Shown here: piece by piece, positions 55,591 through 64,000 of the stretch
Layout of the letters: each line of letters begins with the position of its first letter
Position numbering within the stretch: position 1 is the first letter of the stretch
Assembly: GCA_040754075.1 (NCBI GenBank)
Contig: JBFMDH010000006.1
Span: 166,285-230,284 of the forward strand
Source of the DNA: Acidobacteriota bacterium
GTDB lineage: Bacteria; Acidobacteriota; Blastocatellia; UBA7656
Direction: 5' to 3'
Length of the DNA: 64,000 nucleotides
Notes under the pieces: model-generated
Told to the model about the DNA's origin: nothing
What the model saw: only the letters and a program-made list of their open reading frames with translations
Databases searched by the model: none
Position numbers and translations under genes: made by a program

Positions 55591-56700
55591 ATGAAAAGAA
55601 GCCTTCTAAAACGCGTTGCCGTTTTTCTCTTGGCGGCGTTGCTCGGCTCTCCCGCCACGTTGTTTGCTGAAGATAAAAAAGACACCAAAGATTCAAAAGA
55701 TGCCAACAAAACGACGGCGCAATCTTCATCCAACAGCAAATTGGGCGATAAAGAAAATCCCGAAATGATTGGCAAACGCAACATCAACAAAGGCGTATTA
55801 CCCAATTTCTATTCACTGGAAAAAGAGGTCGCGCTTGGGCGTCAACTCGCCGCACAGGTTGACCGGCAAGCCAAATTTATTGACGACCCGATGATTACCG
55901 AATACATCAACCGCGTTGGTCAAAACTTGGTGTTGCACTCGGATGCCAAAGTTCCGTTCACCATCAAAGTGCTTGATTCCGATGACGTGAACGCCTTTGC
56001 TCTGCCCGGCGGATTTTTCTATGTCAACAAAGGCTTGATTCTGGCTGCCGATAACGAAGCCGAAATCGCCGGCGTCATGGCGCATGAAATCGCTCACGTT
56101 GCCGCGCGTCACGGAACCGAACAGGACTCAAAAGCGACGCTTGCCAACTATGCCATGATTCCGCTGATTTTCATGTCAGGCGGACTTGCGGCAATCGCTT
56201 ACAATGCAGCGCAGATTGGTGTGCCGCTGGCATTTCTCAGATTCAGTCGCGGCGCAGAAAACGAAGCCGATATGCTCGGTTCACAATATGCCTGGGCTGC
56301 CGGTTACGACCCCAACAGCTTTGTGCATTTCTTTGAAAAACTCGAAAAGAAAGAGAAAGACAAACCCGGCACGCTTTCAAAACTTTTCCGCACCCATCCA
56401 CCAACCCCTGACCGCATTGAGCATGTTCGCGGATTGGTGACCAAGTTTCCCGATAAGGATGAATACATCATCAACACGTCGGATTTCACCAAGGTGAAAA
56501 ATCGTTTGCTGGCGCTTACCAATGCGCGCACCGTTGATGGCGCAGACCGACCTGGCGACGGACAAAAACGCCCGACCCTCAAGCGACGCAAAGAAGGCGA
56601 AGACCCGAATCAGACGAAACCCGAAGAAGAAGCTCCGAAAGATCGCCCGACTCTCAAGCGACGCGACAGCGACGGCACCAAGCCACCGGCTAATCCGTAA
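55591..56700 (+). CDS. Exported M48 family zinc metalloprotease
   Basis: 369 residues; signal peptide 1-25 ends near LFAED. The catalytic motif HEIAH is His165, Glu166, His169, with the third ligand Glu in ENEADMLGSQYA. The layout (short chaperone-like N-terminal part, M48 domain, PPTPDRIEHV) resembles BepA/YfgC-like or LoiP proteases that watch outer-membrane assembly. The last 60 residues are a charged tail with two copies of RPTLKRR. ATG 55591 has AAGGAG upstream; the longer frame is rejected. Confidence 0.9.
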   Translation: MKRSLLKRVAVFLLAALLGSPATLFAEDKKDTKDSKDANKTTAQSSSNSKLGDKENPEMIGKRNINKGVLPNFYSLEKEVALGRQLAAQVDRQAKFIDDPMITEYINRVGQNLVLHSDAKVPFTIKVLDSDDVNAFALPGGFFYVNKGLILAADNEAEIAGVMAHEIAHVAARHGTEQDSKATLANYAMIPLIFMSGGLAAIAYNAAQIGVPLAFLRFSRGAENEADMLGSQYAWAAGYDPNSFVHFFEKLEKKEKDKPGTLSKLFRTHPPTPDRIEHVRGLVTKFPDKDEYIINTSDFTKVKNRLLALTNARTVDGADRPGDGQKRPTLKRRKEGEDPNQTKPEEEAPKDRPTLKRRDSDGTKPPANP

Positions 56701-56735
56701 ATTCTTTTCATTAGTTCTCTTCTCCCTAATCCTGT

Positions 56736-56770
56736 AACCGGCTGCGTAAACATCGCGCAGCCGGTTTTTT
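56736..56770 (+). terminator. Rho-independent terminator after the M48 protease
   Basis: Perfect 11-bp stem AACCGGCTGCG / CGCAGCCGGTT (56736-56746 with 56756-56766), 9-base loop, then T residues. Confidence 0.85.
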
Positions 56771-56841
56771 ACTTTCAGGGAGTGCTAAGCGAATTGCAAA
56801 AGTGGGTTTCTACGGGATGGTAAAACAAACTAAAAATCTGC

Positions 56842-56866
56842 TGTTGAGCAAGCGGTCTTTGACCGC
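56842..56866. repeat. Dispersed palindromic repeat, copy 4 (inverted)
   Basis: On the minus strand GCGGTCAAAGACCGC followed by TTGCTCAAC; same palindrome and flank pattern as copies 1-3, opposite orientation. Confidence 0.7.
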
Positions 56867-56922
56867 GCCATTGGTTGAAGACCCTCAATAAAAAGGCAGA
56901 GTTACACGGACCTGAAACCAGT

Positions 56923-58230
56923 TTATCGGTCAACTGGAATTCTAGCTGCCGCTTTGCCACGCGCTTCATTGACGAATGACAGGACAATCATGCCGACGAT
57001 GAAGAATGAACCGATAGCCAGAATTGCCGGACGTTGACTGCCGGTAGCGTTTGAGATTGAACCAAAAATCAATGGTCCTAAAAATGCCAGAGCTTTGCCG
57101 GCAATGCCTAAAAACCCGAAGAATTCCGCCGCATTTTCTTTCGGCGTAAACAAGGCAACCAAACTGCGGGTCACCGATTGACACGACCCCATACCGATTC
57201 CCGCAAACGTAGCGACAACATAAAAACTCTCTTTTGAATAAGAAAAGTAAGCAAGCACCACAGCCGCCAGCCAAATGCACAGCGAAATCATTATCGTCGT
57301 TTTTTGTCCGATGCGATCAGCTATCCAACCAAATGCAAATGCGCCCGCTGCCGCAATGACATTCATGACGATAAACAGTTTGAGAATATCCGCCGATTCA
57401 AATCCTACGGTCTCTTTGGCATAGCGCGCGGCAAAATAGATTACCGTAACCACGCCATCGTTGTAGATGAGAAAGGCAATCAACAATTTTAAAAGCTCAC
57501 GATAACGGCTGATGTGCTTGAGGGTGTGTTTGAGTTGACGAAAACCAACCGTCAAATAGGTTTCACCGGCAGGTAAAGGTTTAGGAATACTGCGTTCGCG
57601 TAAGAACACAAATGTCGGAACCACCGCAATCGCGTAATAAGCGGCAATCACTACGGGAATCAACCGCGCCAATGAGAGTTGCTGAGGATTGGGGTTTTCA
57701 ACAATGTTGTACGCCAGTGGCAGGCATAAAGCGGTGGCAACGAGTCCGCTCAAATAACCCAGCGTCCATTTGAAACCGGAGATGCGTCCGGCATTTGACT
57801 CATCGGAAATGCCGGGTAAAAAGCTATCAATAAACACGCCGCCTCCGGCAAATCCGATATTGGCAATAATGTATAACCCCAATCCTAAAATGGCTGCGCC
57901 GGGACCTACAAAATAGAGTGCGGCTGTAAACAGGGTGATGGTAACAGCACAAACCGCGAGAAATTTTTTCCGGCTTCCCGAATAATCGGCAATCGCGCCA
58001 AGTATCGGTGCGACCACCGCAACCAGCGCTTCTGAAATGGAGGCACCCAGTCCCCAAAGAAAGTCTGCTCGACCGGCATCGCCTACGACGACAGTGCCGT
58101 AATACAGCGCATAAGCGGTGGTGACGATGACCGTGGTGAATGCCGAATCCGCCACATCGTACATGCACCAGCCGAGTATTTCTTTTTTGGTAACGGGAAG
58201 AAGGGAGAGTTGCGTTTCAGTAGTTGACAT
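56923..58230 (-). CDS. MFS transporter, UMF1/Atg22-like
   Basis: 435 residues with about twelve membrane helices. The N-terminus (GWCMYDVADSAFTTVIVTTAYALYY) is the UMF1/Atg22 family hallmark. The loop motif GAIADYSGSRKKFL replaces the classic MFS motif A. Substrate unknown; relatives are linked to amino-acid or vacuolar efflux in yeast. Monocistronic as far as I can see, convergent with the M48 gene. Confidence 0.85.
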   Translation of the reverse strand: MSTTETQLSLLPVTKKEILGWCMYDVADSAFTTVIVTTAYALYYGTVVVGDAGRADFLWGLGASISEALVAVVAPILGAIADYSGSRKKFLAVCAVTITLFTAALYFVGPGAAILGLGLYIIANIGFAGGGVFIDSFLPGISDESNAGRISGFKWTLGYLSGLVATALCLPLAYNIVENPNPQQLSLARLIPVVIAAYYAIAVVPTFVFLRERSIPKPLPAGETYLTVGFRQLKHTLKHISRYRELLKLLIAFLIYNDGVVTVIYFAARYAKETVGFESADILKLFIVMNVIAAAGAFAFGWIADRIGQKTTIMISLCIWLAAVVLAYFSYSKESFYVVATFAGIGMGSCQSVTRSLVALFTPKENAAEFFGFLGIAGKALAFLGPLIFGSISNATGSQRPAILAIGSFFIVGMIVLSFVNEARGKAAARIPVDR

Positions 58231-58339
58231 TGAGGAAACCTTGAGTCTGGTAATTTGTGCTGCATGCTTTGGGGCTGAACGCCCAACAAAATACCAAACT
58301 CAAGGAACAAAATACAGACAATAACCAAACGGCTTCAGG

Positions 58340-58933
58340 TTATTTTGACGCGGTGTAATATGGGTTTTGCCCGGCAGCGTGATCGGTGGCATCGAAAACG
58401 TTTTGAATTTGCGGCACTTCTTCGCGCAACAAGCGCTCGACGCCCATCTTCAAGGTGACATCCGCTGCGCCACATCCCTGACACCCGCCGCCCATTCTCA
58501 GGAAGACATTGTTATCGGTTACGTCAATGAGTTCGACAAAGCCGCCATGTGAAGCGACGCCCGGATTGATCTGTTCATTGAGAATCTGTTGAATGCGTTT
58601 GCGCAACTGATCGGGCGCGAGCAACTGGTCTGCGGGAATTTCCGGCGGCGGATTGAGGAAAAAGCGAATTGCCGAACCGATGCGTTTGCCAACCTGTCGC
58701 CAATCATCGAAACCGCTCTTGGTCACGGTCACCTGATTATCATTCAATTCAACTTTGGCAACGCCGGGAATGGCGAATAGATTAACCGCCAGTTTATCCT
58801 GTTTAGCTTCATCACGATTGTTAAATACGGCTGCGCCTTCATAAACCTGCCGGTCAACGGTGAAGCGGCAAACATTGGCGTCCGCCTGGTCGACATCGGC
58901 TCTAATACGAATATCGCTTGGTGATGCACTCAT
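58340..58933 (-). CDS. Nfu-type iron-sulfur scaffold/carrier
   Basis: 197 residues. An N-terminal Nfu_N-like domain (VYEGAAVFNNRDEAKQDKLAVNLFAIPGVAKVE) is joined to a C-terminal NifU-like domain whose CxxC (Cys151, Cys154: GGGCQGCGAADVTL) binds the cluster. It delivers Fe-S clusters to client proteins. ATG 58933 has AAAGGAG nine bases upstream; the frame extended to 59029 has no such site. Radical SAM and other Fe-S proteins in the cell are possible clients. Confidence 0.92.
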   Translation of the reverse strand: MSASPSDIRIRADVDQADANVCRFTVDRQVYEGAAVFNNRDEAKQDKLAVNLFAIPGVAKVELNDNQVTVTKSGFDDWRQVGKRIGSAIRFFLNPPPEIPADQLLAPDQLRKRIQQILNEQINPGVASHGGFVELIDVTDNNVFLRMGGGCQGCGAADVTLKMGVERLLREEVPQIQNVFDATDHAAGQNPYYTASK

Positions 58934-59172
58934 TTTTAATTGCTCCTTTAATAAATTAATCGAACTTGTATTATAACCGGCGCGGCTTATTTTCAAAAAT
59001 CGCTGCGAAAAGCCGCGTTTTCCTTGCAAACTTTTTTGTCCGTGTTATCATTCGCCCGTTTTAATTTCCGTAATCGAATCAATCGCCTTAATCTCAGTAG
59101 CATATTTTAAGCGGGAAACCTCCATCACTCGTCATCGTCTGACAAGTCAATGCCGTCGAACAGGATATTGGT

Positions 59173-60033
59173 ATGAACAAATTGCCAGTTTTTTCCTCAC
59201 TCCGAACACTCAGGGTTAGCGTGATGGTTTGCTCACTGCTGTTCCTGCTGCTCAGTAACGTCGTCTATTCCGGCAATCAACCGCCCACAACTCTTAGCCC
59301 GAATTTTCAAACCAAAGCCGCGCCCGCAAAAGGCAAAGGCATATTCAAATTCGCCTATATGCCGGTTAAAAACAAGGCGCATCTGCGTTTTCAAGAGAAC
59401 CTGAAAAAAATCAAATTGCTTGAAAACCTTGCCGCTGATTTGAATGACAGCATCATCTTGCCCACTGATATGACGATTTATTTAGTTGAATGTGGCGAAG
59501 CCAATGCCTTCTACAATCCTGAAAAACACGAGATACAACTTTGCTATGAATATCTCGCTGAAATCGAAGCGGCATTTAAACCCGACACCAAATCGGCTGC
59601 CGAATTGAACGAAGCGGTAATGGGTGACTTGTTACATACGTTCTATCATGAACTCGGGCACGCCTTGATTGATATACTCGACCTTCCGGTTACCGGCAAA
59701 GAAGAGGATGCAGTTGACCAACTCTCTACCTTCATTCTCGCCGATGGCACGGACGAAGGCGAAGCCGCCATTATCTCATCCGCAAGAATGTTTCTTATCC
59801 AGCATGAACAGGATGACACGGATATTGAAGATTTACCTTTCTGGGATGAGCATTCACTCAATGCTCAACGATTTTATAATCTCATCTGCTGGCTCTATGG
59901 ACACGATGAAAAGAGATACGCAAGCTTTGTCAAAGACGGCGTCTTGCCGGAAGACCGCGCCGAACAATGCGGACATGAATTCGAGCAACTCAGCAAAAGT
60001 TGGTCGCGGTTGCTTGCGCCGCATTTAAAGTAG
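59173..60033 (+). CDS. Exported DUF4344-like zinc metallopeptidase
   Basis: 286 residues. Signal peptide 1-30. The zinc motif is HELGH (His159, Glu160, His163), followed by EEDAVDQLSTF, which supplies a third ligand in the DUF4344 family. Substrate unknown. AGGA precedes the ATG. The next gene follows after 166 bases. Confidence 0.85.
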   Translation: MNKLPVFSSLRTLRVSVMVCSLLFLLLSNVVYSGNQPPTTLSPNFQTKAAPAKGKGIFKFAYMPVKNKAHLRFQENLKKIKLLENLAADLNDSIILPTDMTIYLVECGEANAFYNPEKHEIQLCYEYLAEIEAAFKPDTKSAAELNEAVMGDLLHTFYHELGHALIDILDLPVTGKEEDAVDQLSTFILADGTDEGEAAIISSARMFLIQHEQDDTDIEDLPFWDEHSLNAQRFYNLICWLYGHDEKRYASFVKDGVLPEDRAEQCGHEFEQLSKSWSRLLAPHLK

Positions 60034-60199
60034 TATCACGTTATCCACTGCACTGACTTTTAAATCGCATCCCATTTAACAATCAGTCAAGCCATTCGGG
60101 ATTCAGCAGGTTGCCGAGAACCTGTGGATATGAATCCTTAAAATCATCCAATAACCTCGCCAAGCGTTTTGCGAGCCAAATCCAAAGGAGCGAAAAAAA

Positions 60200-60760
60200 A
60201 TGAATCTAATGAAACGCAGTGCCCTGACCCCATTTATGCTGGCGTTTGCCTTCACCCTCGCCTGCAATTCCTATGAAATCGACAAAGCCAATAAACTGGT
60301 AGACGCTACCAACGTCTTGATTGAAACTGCCAATAAAAATGCCGATGAAGCCGGTACGAAATTGGGCGATATGAATTCCAAAGTGGGCGCGGTAGAAGAA
60401 GAAGACCAACTCGAAGCCTTACGCGCTCAGGCAAAAGAGATCATTCCGTTGATGGAAAAAGCCCGCGACGGTTACAAGGATGCCGCCGCCAAGTTCGATG
60501 AAGCCAGCAAATTGAAATTGCCGGAAAAGTACAAAGAATATCTCAGCGCCAAAGCCCAGGAGTTGAAGAAACGCGCCGATTCTACGGACGCCGCAATCGG
60601 TCAACCCAAAGCCATGCAGGAAATCAAATCACCCGAAGAATATCAACCGAAAGCTCAGGCGGTGGTTGACAAGATGCAAGCGGCAAGCAAAGAAGCCGAT
60701 GATTTCAAGGCGAAAGCCGAGAAGATTTATCAGGAGAATAAAGCCCTGTTCAAAGAATAA
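60200..60760 (+). CDS. Helical lipoprotein of unknown function
   Basis: 186 residues. Lipoprotein signal with lipobox FTLAC (Cys near residue 22). The mature part is almost wholly helical, rich in Lys, Ala and Glu (ANKLVDATNVLIETANKNAD, AQAKEIIPLMEKARDGYKDA). AAAGGAG precedes the ATG. The next gene, a DUF4436-like membrane protein, starts 53 bases later, so they likely share an mRNA. Confidence 0.8.
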   Translation: MNLMKRSALTPFMLAFAFTLACNSYEIDKANKLVDATNVLIETANKNADEAGTKLGDMNSKVGAVEEEDQLEALRAQAKEIIPLMEKARDGYKDAAAKFDEASKLKLPEKYKEYLSAKAQELKKRADSTDAAIGQPKAMQEIKSPEEYQPKAQAVVDKMQAASKEADDFKAKAEKIYQENKALFKE

Positions 60761-60812
60761 CTTTTTCAATCTTTTTGCCGTATCACCTCAATTAAAAAGG
60801 AGATTAAAAGGT

Positions 60813-61781
60813 ATGTCAGCATCCTCAGCGCCGCCCGCTGGCGGCAGTAATATGATAGGCAAAATCATTGCCGGGGTCGCTTTGCTCGCATTGTTAATCG
60901 CTTACTTTACGGTCTTGAACGGTTTTCGTCATGAAGGCGAAAACCGTTCCGTAAATATTTCCGACAAGAGCAACGCCGGCGAAGACTATATTGAAATCAA
61001 TATCAAAGTGGTTTCCGTTGACCCGGTCAAAGGCGATTTGATTACGCGCCTCAGTTTTGAGCCGCATGGCGCGCTGGCGAAAGATGAATTTTCGCCCGCC
61101 AATGATTTAACTTTGCTCATCAACAGCGCCACCGGCAAACAGGAACACAAGTTTGAAAAAGGTAAACGCATGAATCCGATTGACGCGACGCTGACGCTTG
61201 ACGGCGAATCCAGCGAATACCCGTTCGATTCGCATGAAGCCGATTTGATTCTGCTGATGACCACACCCGTACAAGAAAAAGCCGAAGAGCCGAAAGAAGA
61301 ACCGCGCGAAGGCGCGGAAAGCGAACCGGCTCCGAAACAGCCGCAAAAAGCCAGTGTTTACGATAGCAATGAACCCGTGGCAATGGCGGTTGAATTCACC
61401 GGTTCGGTGCCGGGTCTCAAACTCGACGCCGAGAAAGATAAAGAGAGCGAGGTCGGTTACACGGGCATCGAAATGACCATTTCGCGTTCGACAACGGTGT
61501 TGTTTTTTTCGAGCTTTGTGATGGTTTTGATGTTGGGTCTGGCAACTATGGCTACCGGCTTGATGCTGCGTTTCTGGCTCGGCAAACGCAAAGTTGAACT
61601 TGCCGCAATGAGTTTGTACGGCGCAATGCTCTTTGCGTTTCCGGCGTTGCGCAACAGTCAACCGGGCGTGCCGCCGATTGGCACCTACAGCGATTATATC
61701 TCGTTTTTCTGGGCTGAAATTTTAATCGGCATTTGCCTGTTGATTATCGGCTCGCTGTGGGTCATTCGCCGTCCGTCATAA
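60813..61781 (+). CDS. DUF4436-like membrane protein
   Basis: 322 residues. One N-terminal membrane helix (KIIAGVALLALLIAYFTVL), a large external beta-rich domain (VDPVKGDLITRLSFEPHGA, PFDSHEADLILLM) interrupted by a Glu/Pro-rich loop, and three C-terminal membrane helices. This layout matches DUF4436. AAGGAG precedes ATG 60813. Its 3' end is convergent with, and by my reading overlaps by five bases, the extended radical SAM selenoprotein gene. Confidence 0.82.
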   Translation: MSASSAPPAGGSNMIGKIIAGVALLALLIAYFTVLNGFRHEGENRSVNISDKSNAGEDYIEINIKVVSVDPVKGDLITRLSFEPHGALAKDEFSPANDLTLLINSATGKQEHKFEKGKRMNPIDATLTLDGESSEYPFDSHEADLILLMTTPVQEKAEEPKEEPREGAESEPAPKQPQKASVYDSNEPVAMAVEFTGSVPGLKLDAEKDKESEVGYTGIEMTISRSTTVLFFSSFVMVLMLGLATMATGLMLRFWLGKRKVELAAMSLYGAMLFAFPALRNSQPGVPPIGTYSDYISFFWAEILIGICLLIIGSLWVIRRPS

Positions 61782-63300
61782 GCGTTTAAAATTGCGATTT
61801 CTTTTCAAGAGCGCCAAACTGGCCTCGCGTCGGTTCGGCTCAGCAAAACCACGCTTCGGTAAGGCGCGGCGGCTTGATGCGATGAGTAGCAAGCAATGCC
61901 TGGTTACGAACCGCTAGCTCATCGCCGCGCCTCACTTTTGCCAGTTCGCGAATGCGATAAAAAGTTACCGCTGTATCTTCATTGCGTTGCGCTGCGCCTT
62001 CAACCAGAACCGCAACCTGCCGTTGCAATTCATCCATTCGCGCATCCGGGTGTTGCCAGTCATAAGTGAACGCCGGTTGATTGAGTTTGCCAAGCCACAG
62101 GGAAGTTTCTTCGCGTTCAAGCAGGCGCGAACCCGGCGGCACGAGTAAACGAATCGAATATTGCACGGGGTCAACCGCATCGATGAGATTTTCGCGTTCA
62201 ACGAAATCCATCACCTCGATGAAATCATCAAGCGTCGTCCAGGGCGTAAATGAAACCAGCGACGGGCGCATGGCAATACCCGCTTCACGCAAAATATTTA
62301 AAGCGTCCGTGACATCATTTCGCGTATGGCGTTTTTCAAGGCGCATCAAGACTTCATCGCTTAACGCTTCAACCGCCGATACCACGAAGATACAACCATA
62401 CCTGGCAAACGATTTGAATAACTCACGATGTTTGATGATGTGTTCAATCTTTGCCGTGAAATCAAACGTCAAATGCGGAAAGGCTTGGTGCAAGCTTTCG
62501 GTCACTCGCAAGGCATGCGTCGGGCCATTCAAAAAATCGGGGTCGCCAAAGGTGATGTGCGCGGCTCCCGCTTCGACGAGTTGACGAATATCTTCAAGCA
62601 CGACTTCACGCGGCACCGCAAAAAATCGCCCTTCGTAAATCGGCGGAATCGGACAATGGGTGCAATGATGCAGGCAACCACGCGAGGCTTCCGTATAACC
62701 CGCGAGCCGCTGTTCGCCCTGCCAATCGAGTCGCGCATAGCGTTCAAGCCCGGGCATTGCCGTGCGTTCAGGTTTGCTAAACGAAAGCCGCGCCAGCACA
62801 GGCATTGCCGCTTGCAGTCTGGTTTTTACGCCCGCCGGAATTGACAACCGCTCAGTCGCATTTTCATCTCGCGCCAATACTTTTTTAATTAACTCAACAA
62901 GCGCGGTTTCAAATTCGCCGCCGATGATTGAATCGGCAACCGTATCGAGCAAATAGTCGCTATTGAGCGAAGCATACAAACCATAAAAGCAGATATGACC
63001 ATCAGCATTGATGCGGCGAATCTCTTGTGCGATTGCCACGCCCAGACGCAAAGCCGTGTGCATCGGAACCGAGATGCCAATGAATTTCGCGCGGCTGATT
63101 TTCTCTGCATCGAAGCCTTCAACTGAAACATCCAGCGCGTCTGCGCGAATCCCTTCACGCTTGAAAAAACCAAGCGGCATGGCGATTCCCGCAGGTTGAT
63201 GACCGAGTTCATATGTCGAAATCAACACCACGTCTGCCGAATTTTCAGACATTCGCTGCATTCCATTTTTTTGCAGGCTCAACAAATTCATTGAGGTCAT
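61777..63300 (-). CDS. CUAEP-tail radical SAM selenoprotein with B12-binding-like domain
   Basis: Radical SAM enzyme. Residues 22-140 resemble a B12-binding Rossmann domain but lack DxHxxG; residues about 200-420 are the SAM barrel with cluster cysteines Cys209, Cys213 and Cys216 (CLHHCTHC). The frame reaches Trp-Phe-Cys486 and then TGA at 61842-61840. The next codons are GCC GAA CCG, so the tail reads C-U-A-E-P if TGA is selenocysteine. It then runs 17 more codons to TGA at 61779-61777 (507 residues). A 7-bp hairpin (GCCGAAC/GUUUGGC) begins directly after the TGA. A stop-terminated call would end at 61840. It follows an ATP-grasp gene by 31 bases. No selenocysteine machinery is in the window. 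Confidence 0.85.
61798..61842 (-). promoter_or_regulatory. Candidate bacterial SECIS element after the in-frame TGA
   Basis: On the minus strand GCCGAAC, directly after TGA, pairs with GUUUGGC across a 13-base loop (one G-U pair). A GG dinucleotide lies in the loop about 16-17 bases after the TGA, as expected for bacterial SECIS elements recognised by SelB. Confidence 0.6.
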
Positions 63301-63331
63301 TTTAACCTAACCGCTGCGTTCACTGTATGCG

Positions 63332-64000
63332 CTAATCTATCACAAACTCCAATTTGCTGTGCGCTTCACGCAAAGCCTGTTCAGCCACATCAGGCGTAGC
63401 GGCGCGACTGAAAATAAAGCCCAGGTAACTCGCGCCTTCGGGCGGCGGCAGTAAATTTTGCGTAAGGTGCGCCGTGATTACGATGTCTTCGATGTGCGCC
63501 ATCTGTTTGGCATCTTCCACGCCAAAAATTTCCCGCAAGCAACCGGCGCGAGGAATCGGAATCATCATCACCGCTGCGGCTTGTCGCTCACGACTAATTT
63601 GCGAAACATCTTCGCCAATCGCCTGCCGTAAAATTAATTCTTCAAGTGAAATTTTCTCTTCGCCAAACCTGAGCGCCCGCGAACAGAGTCCGCCAATCGC
63701 CCGCGCTGCGACTTCGATCACCCACGCGCCTTCTTCATTGATGCGAAGTTCTGCGTGAATTGCGCCCTTCATAAGTCCCATCGCCTGGGTTGCCGCTTGT
63801 GTGGTGGCAAAAATTTCGCTCTGAATTTCTTCGGATAATCGCGAAGGTGTGACATAAATCGTCTCTTCAAAAAACGGCCCGTCGAGCGGGTCGGGTTTAT
63901 CGAATATCGCAAGCAGTTGCAGTTTGCCATCGGTGAGCAATCCTTCGACGGCGACTTCGACGCCGGGCACAAACGATTCGACGAGAATATCGCGCTTTGC
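63332..64000 (-). CDS. ATP-grasp ligase, N-terminal part beyond window edge
   Basis: The C-terminal 222 residues of an ATP-grasp carboxylate-amine/thiol ligase-like enzyme, open to the window edge. It shows ESFVPGVEVAVEGLL, DKPDPLDGPFFEET, and the metal-binding HAELRINEEGAWVIEVAAR followed by IGGLCSRAL. The last ~60 residues are a C-terminal lid region (SYLGFIFSRAATPDVAEQAL). It is the upstream partner of the radical SAM gene (31-base gap), so both likely build or modify one small molecule or peptide. The product is unknown. Confidence 0.88.
   Translation of the reverse strand, partial: AKRDILVESFVPGVEVAVEGLLTDGKLQLLAIFDKPDPLDGPFFEETIYVTPSRLSEEIQSEIFATTQAATQAMGLMKGAIHAELRINEEGAWVIEVAARAIGGLCSRALRFGEEKISLEELILRQAIGEDVSQISRERQAAAVMMIPIPRAGCLREIFGVEDAKQMAHIEDIVITAHLTQNLLPPPEGASYLGFIFSRAATPDVAEQALREAHSKLEFVID

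Overview
This window looks like chromosomal DNA of a soil-type heterotroph with roughly even GC, most likely an acidobacterium of the Blastocatellia kind. The assignment is an inference from gene content: a deoxyhypusine-synthase-like protein, a TPR-CHAT protein beside an ECF-like sigma factor, GYR-repeat secreted proteins, a large HEVGH zinc protease and a CUAEP-tail radical SAM protein. No rRNA or taxonomic marker confirms it.

Layout. 1-7704 (minus strand) is a translation and replication block: prs, rplY (CTC type), pth, rpsF, rpsR, rplI, dnaB and alr. dnaB carries a full LAGLIDADG intein. tRNA-Gln(UUG) and ispE lie just upstream on the same strand. 9009-12949 (minus) holds a secreted CAP protein, a large TPR protein, a membrane protein and a GspG-tailed protein. 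13457-20372 (plus) holds cytochrome P460, mfd, a PpiC lipoprotein and a SurA-like chaperone. 20637-21280 is a VapBC-type pair whose toxin gene is broken by an in-frame TGA. 21315-25712 holds a medium-chain reductase, a small S4 protein and glycogen phosphorylase. 25907-30932 is a sigma factor, anti-sigma-like protein and exported TPR-CHAT protease-like cassette, followed by small membrane or unknown genes. 33929-43266 holds a thioesterase, a zinc protease, a fasciclin protein, a DHS-like enzyme, a TauE permease and a GH36 glycosidase. 43370-46513 is a hybrid histidine kinase. 46879-56700 holds greA, a CDP-alcohol phosphatidyltransferase, a biotin carboxylase and its biotin carrier, an unusual ClpA/B-like ATPase with a small partner, and an M48 protease. 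56923-61781 holds an MFS transporter, Nfu, a DUF4344-like metallopeptidase and two envelope proteins. 61777-64000 (minus) is an ATP-grasp ligase followed by a radical SAM protein.

The most notable point is at 61840-61842. The radical SAM frame reaches Cys-TGA-Ala-Glu-Pro, which I read as a Cys-Sec-Ala-Glu-Pro (CUAEP) tail. A hairpin starts directly after the TGA, so the apparent stop is probably a selenocysteine codon and the protein continues to 61777.

The second layer of interest is repeats. At least seven places in the first 20 kb carry short arrays with a strict 7-base period arranged as inverted arms. Each place has its own heptamer, and one array lies inside the mfd reading frame. A separate 15-base palindrome with a conserved flank recurs between genes at four places from 37 to 57 kb.
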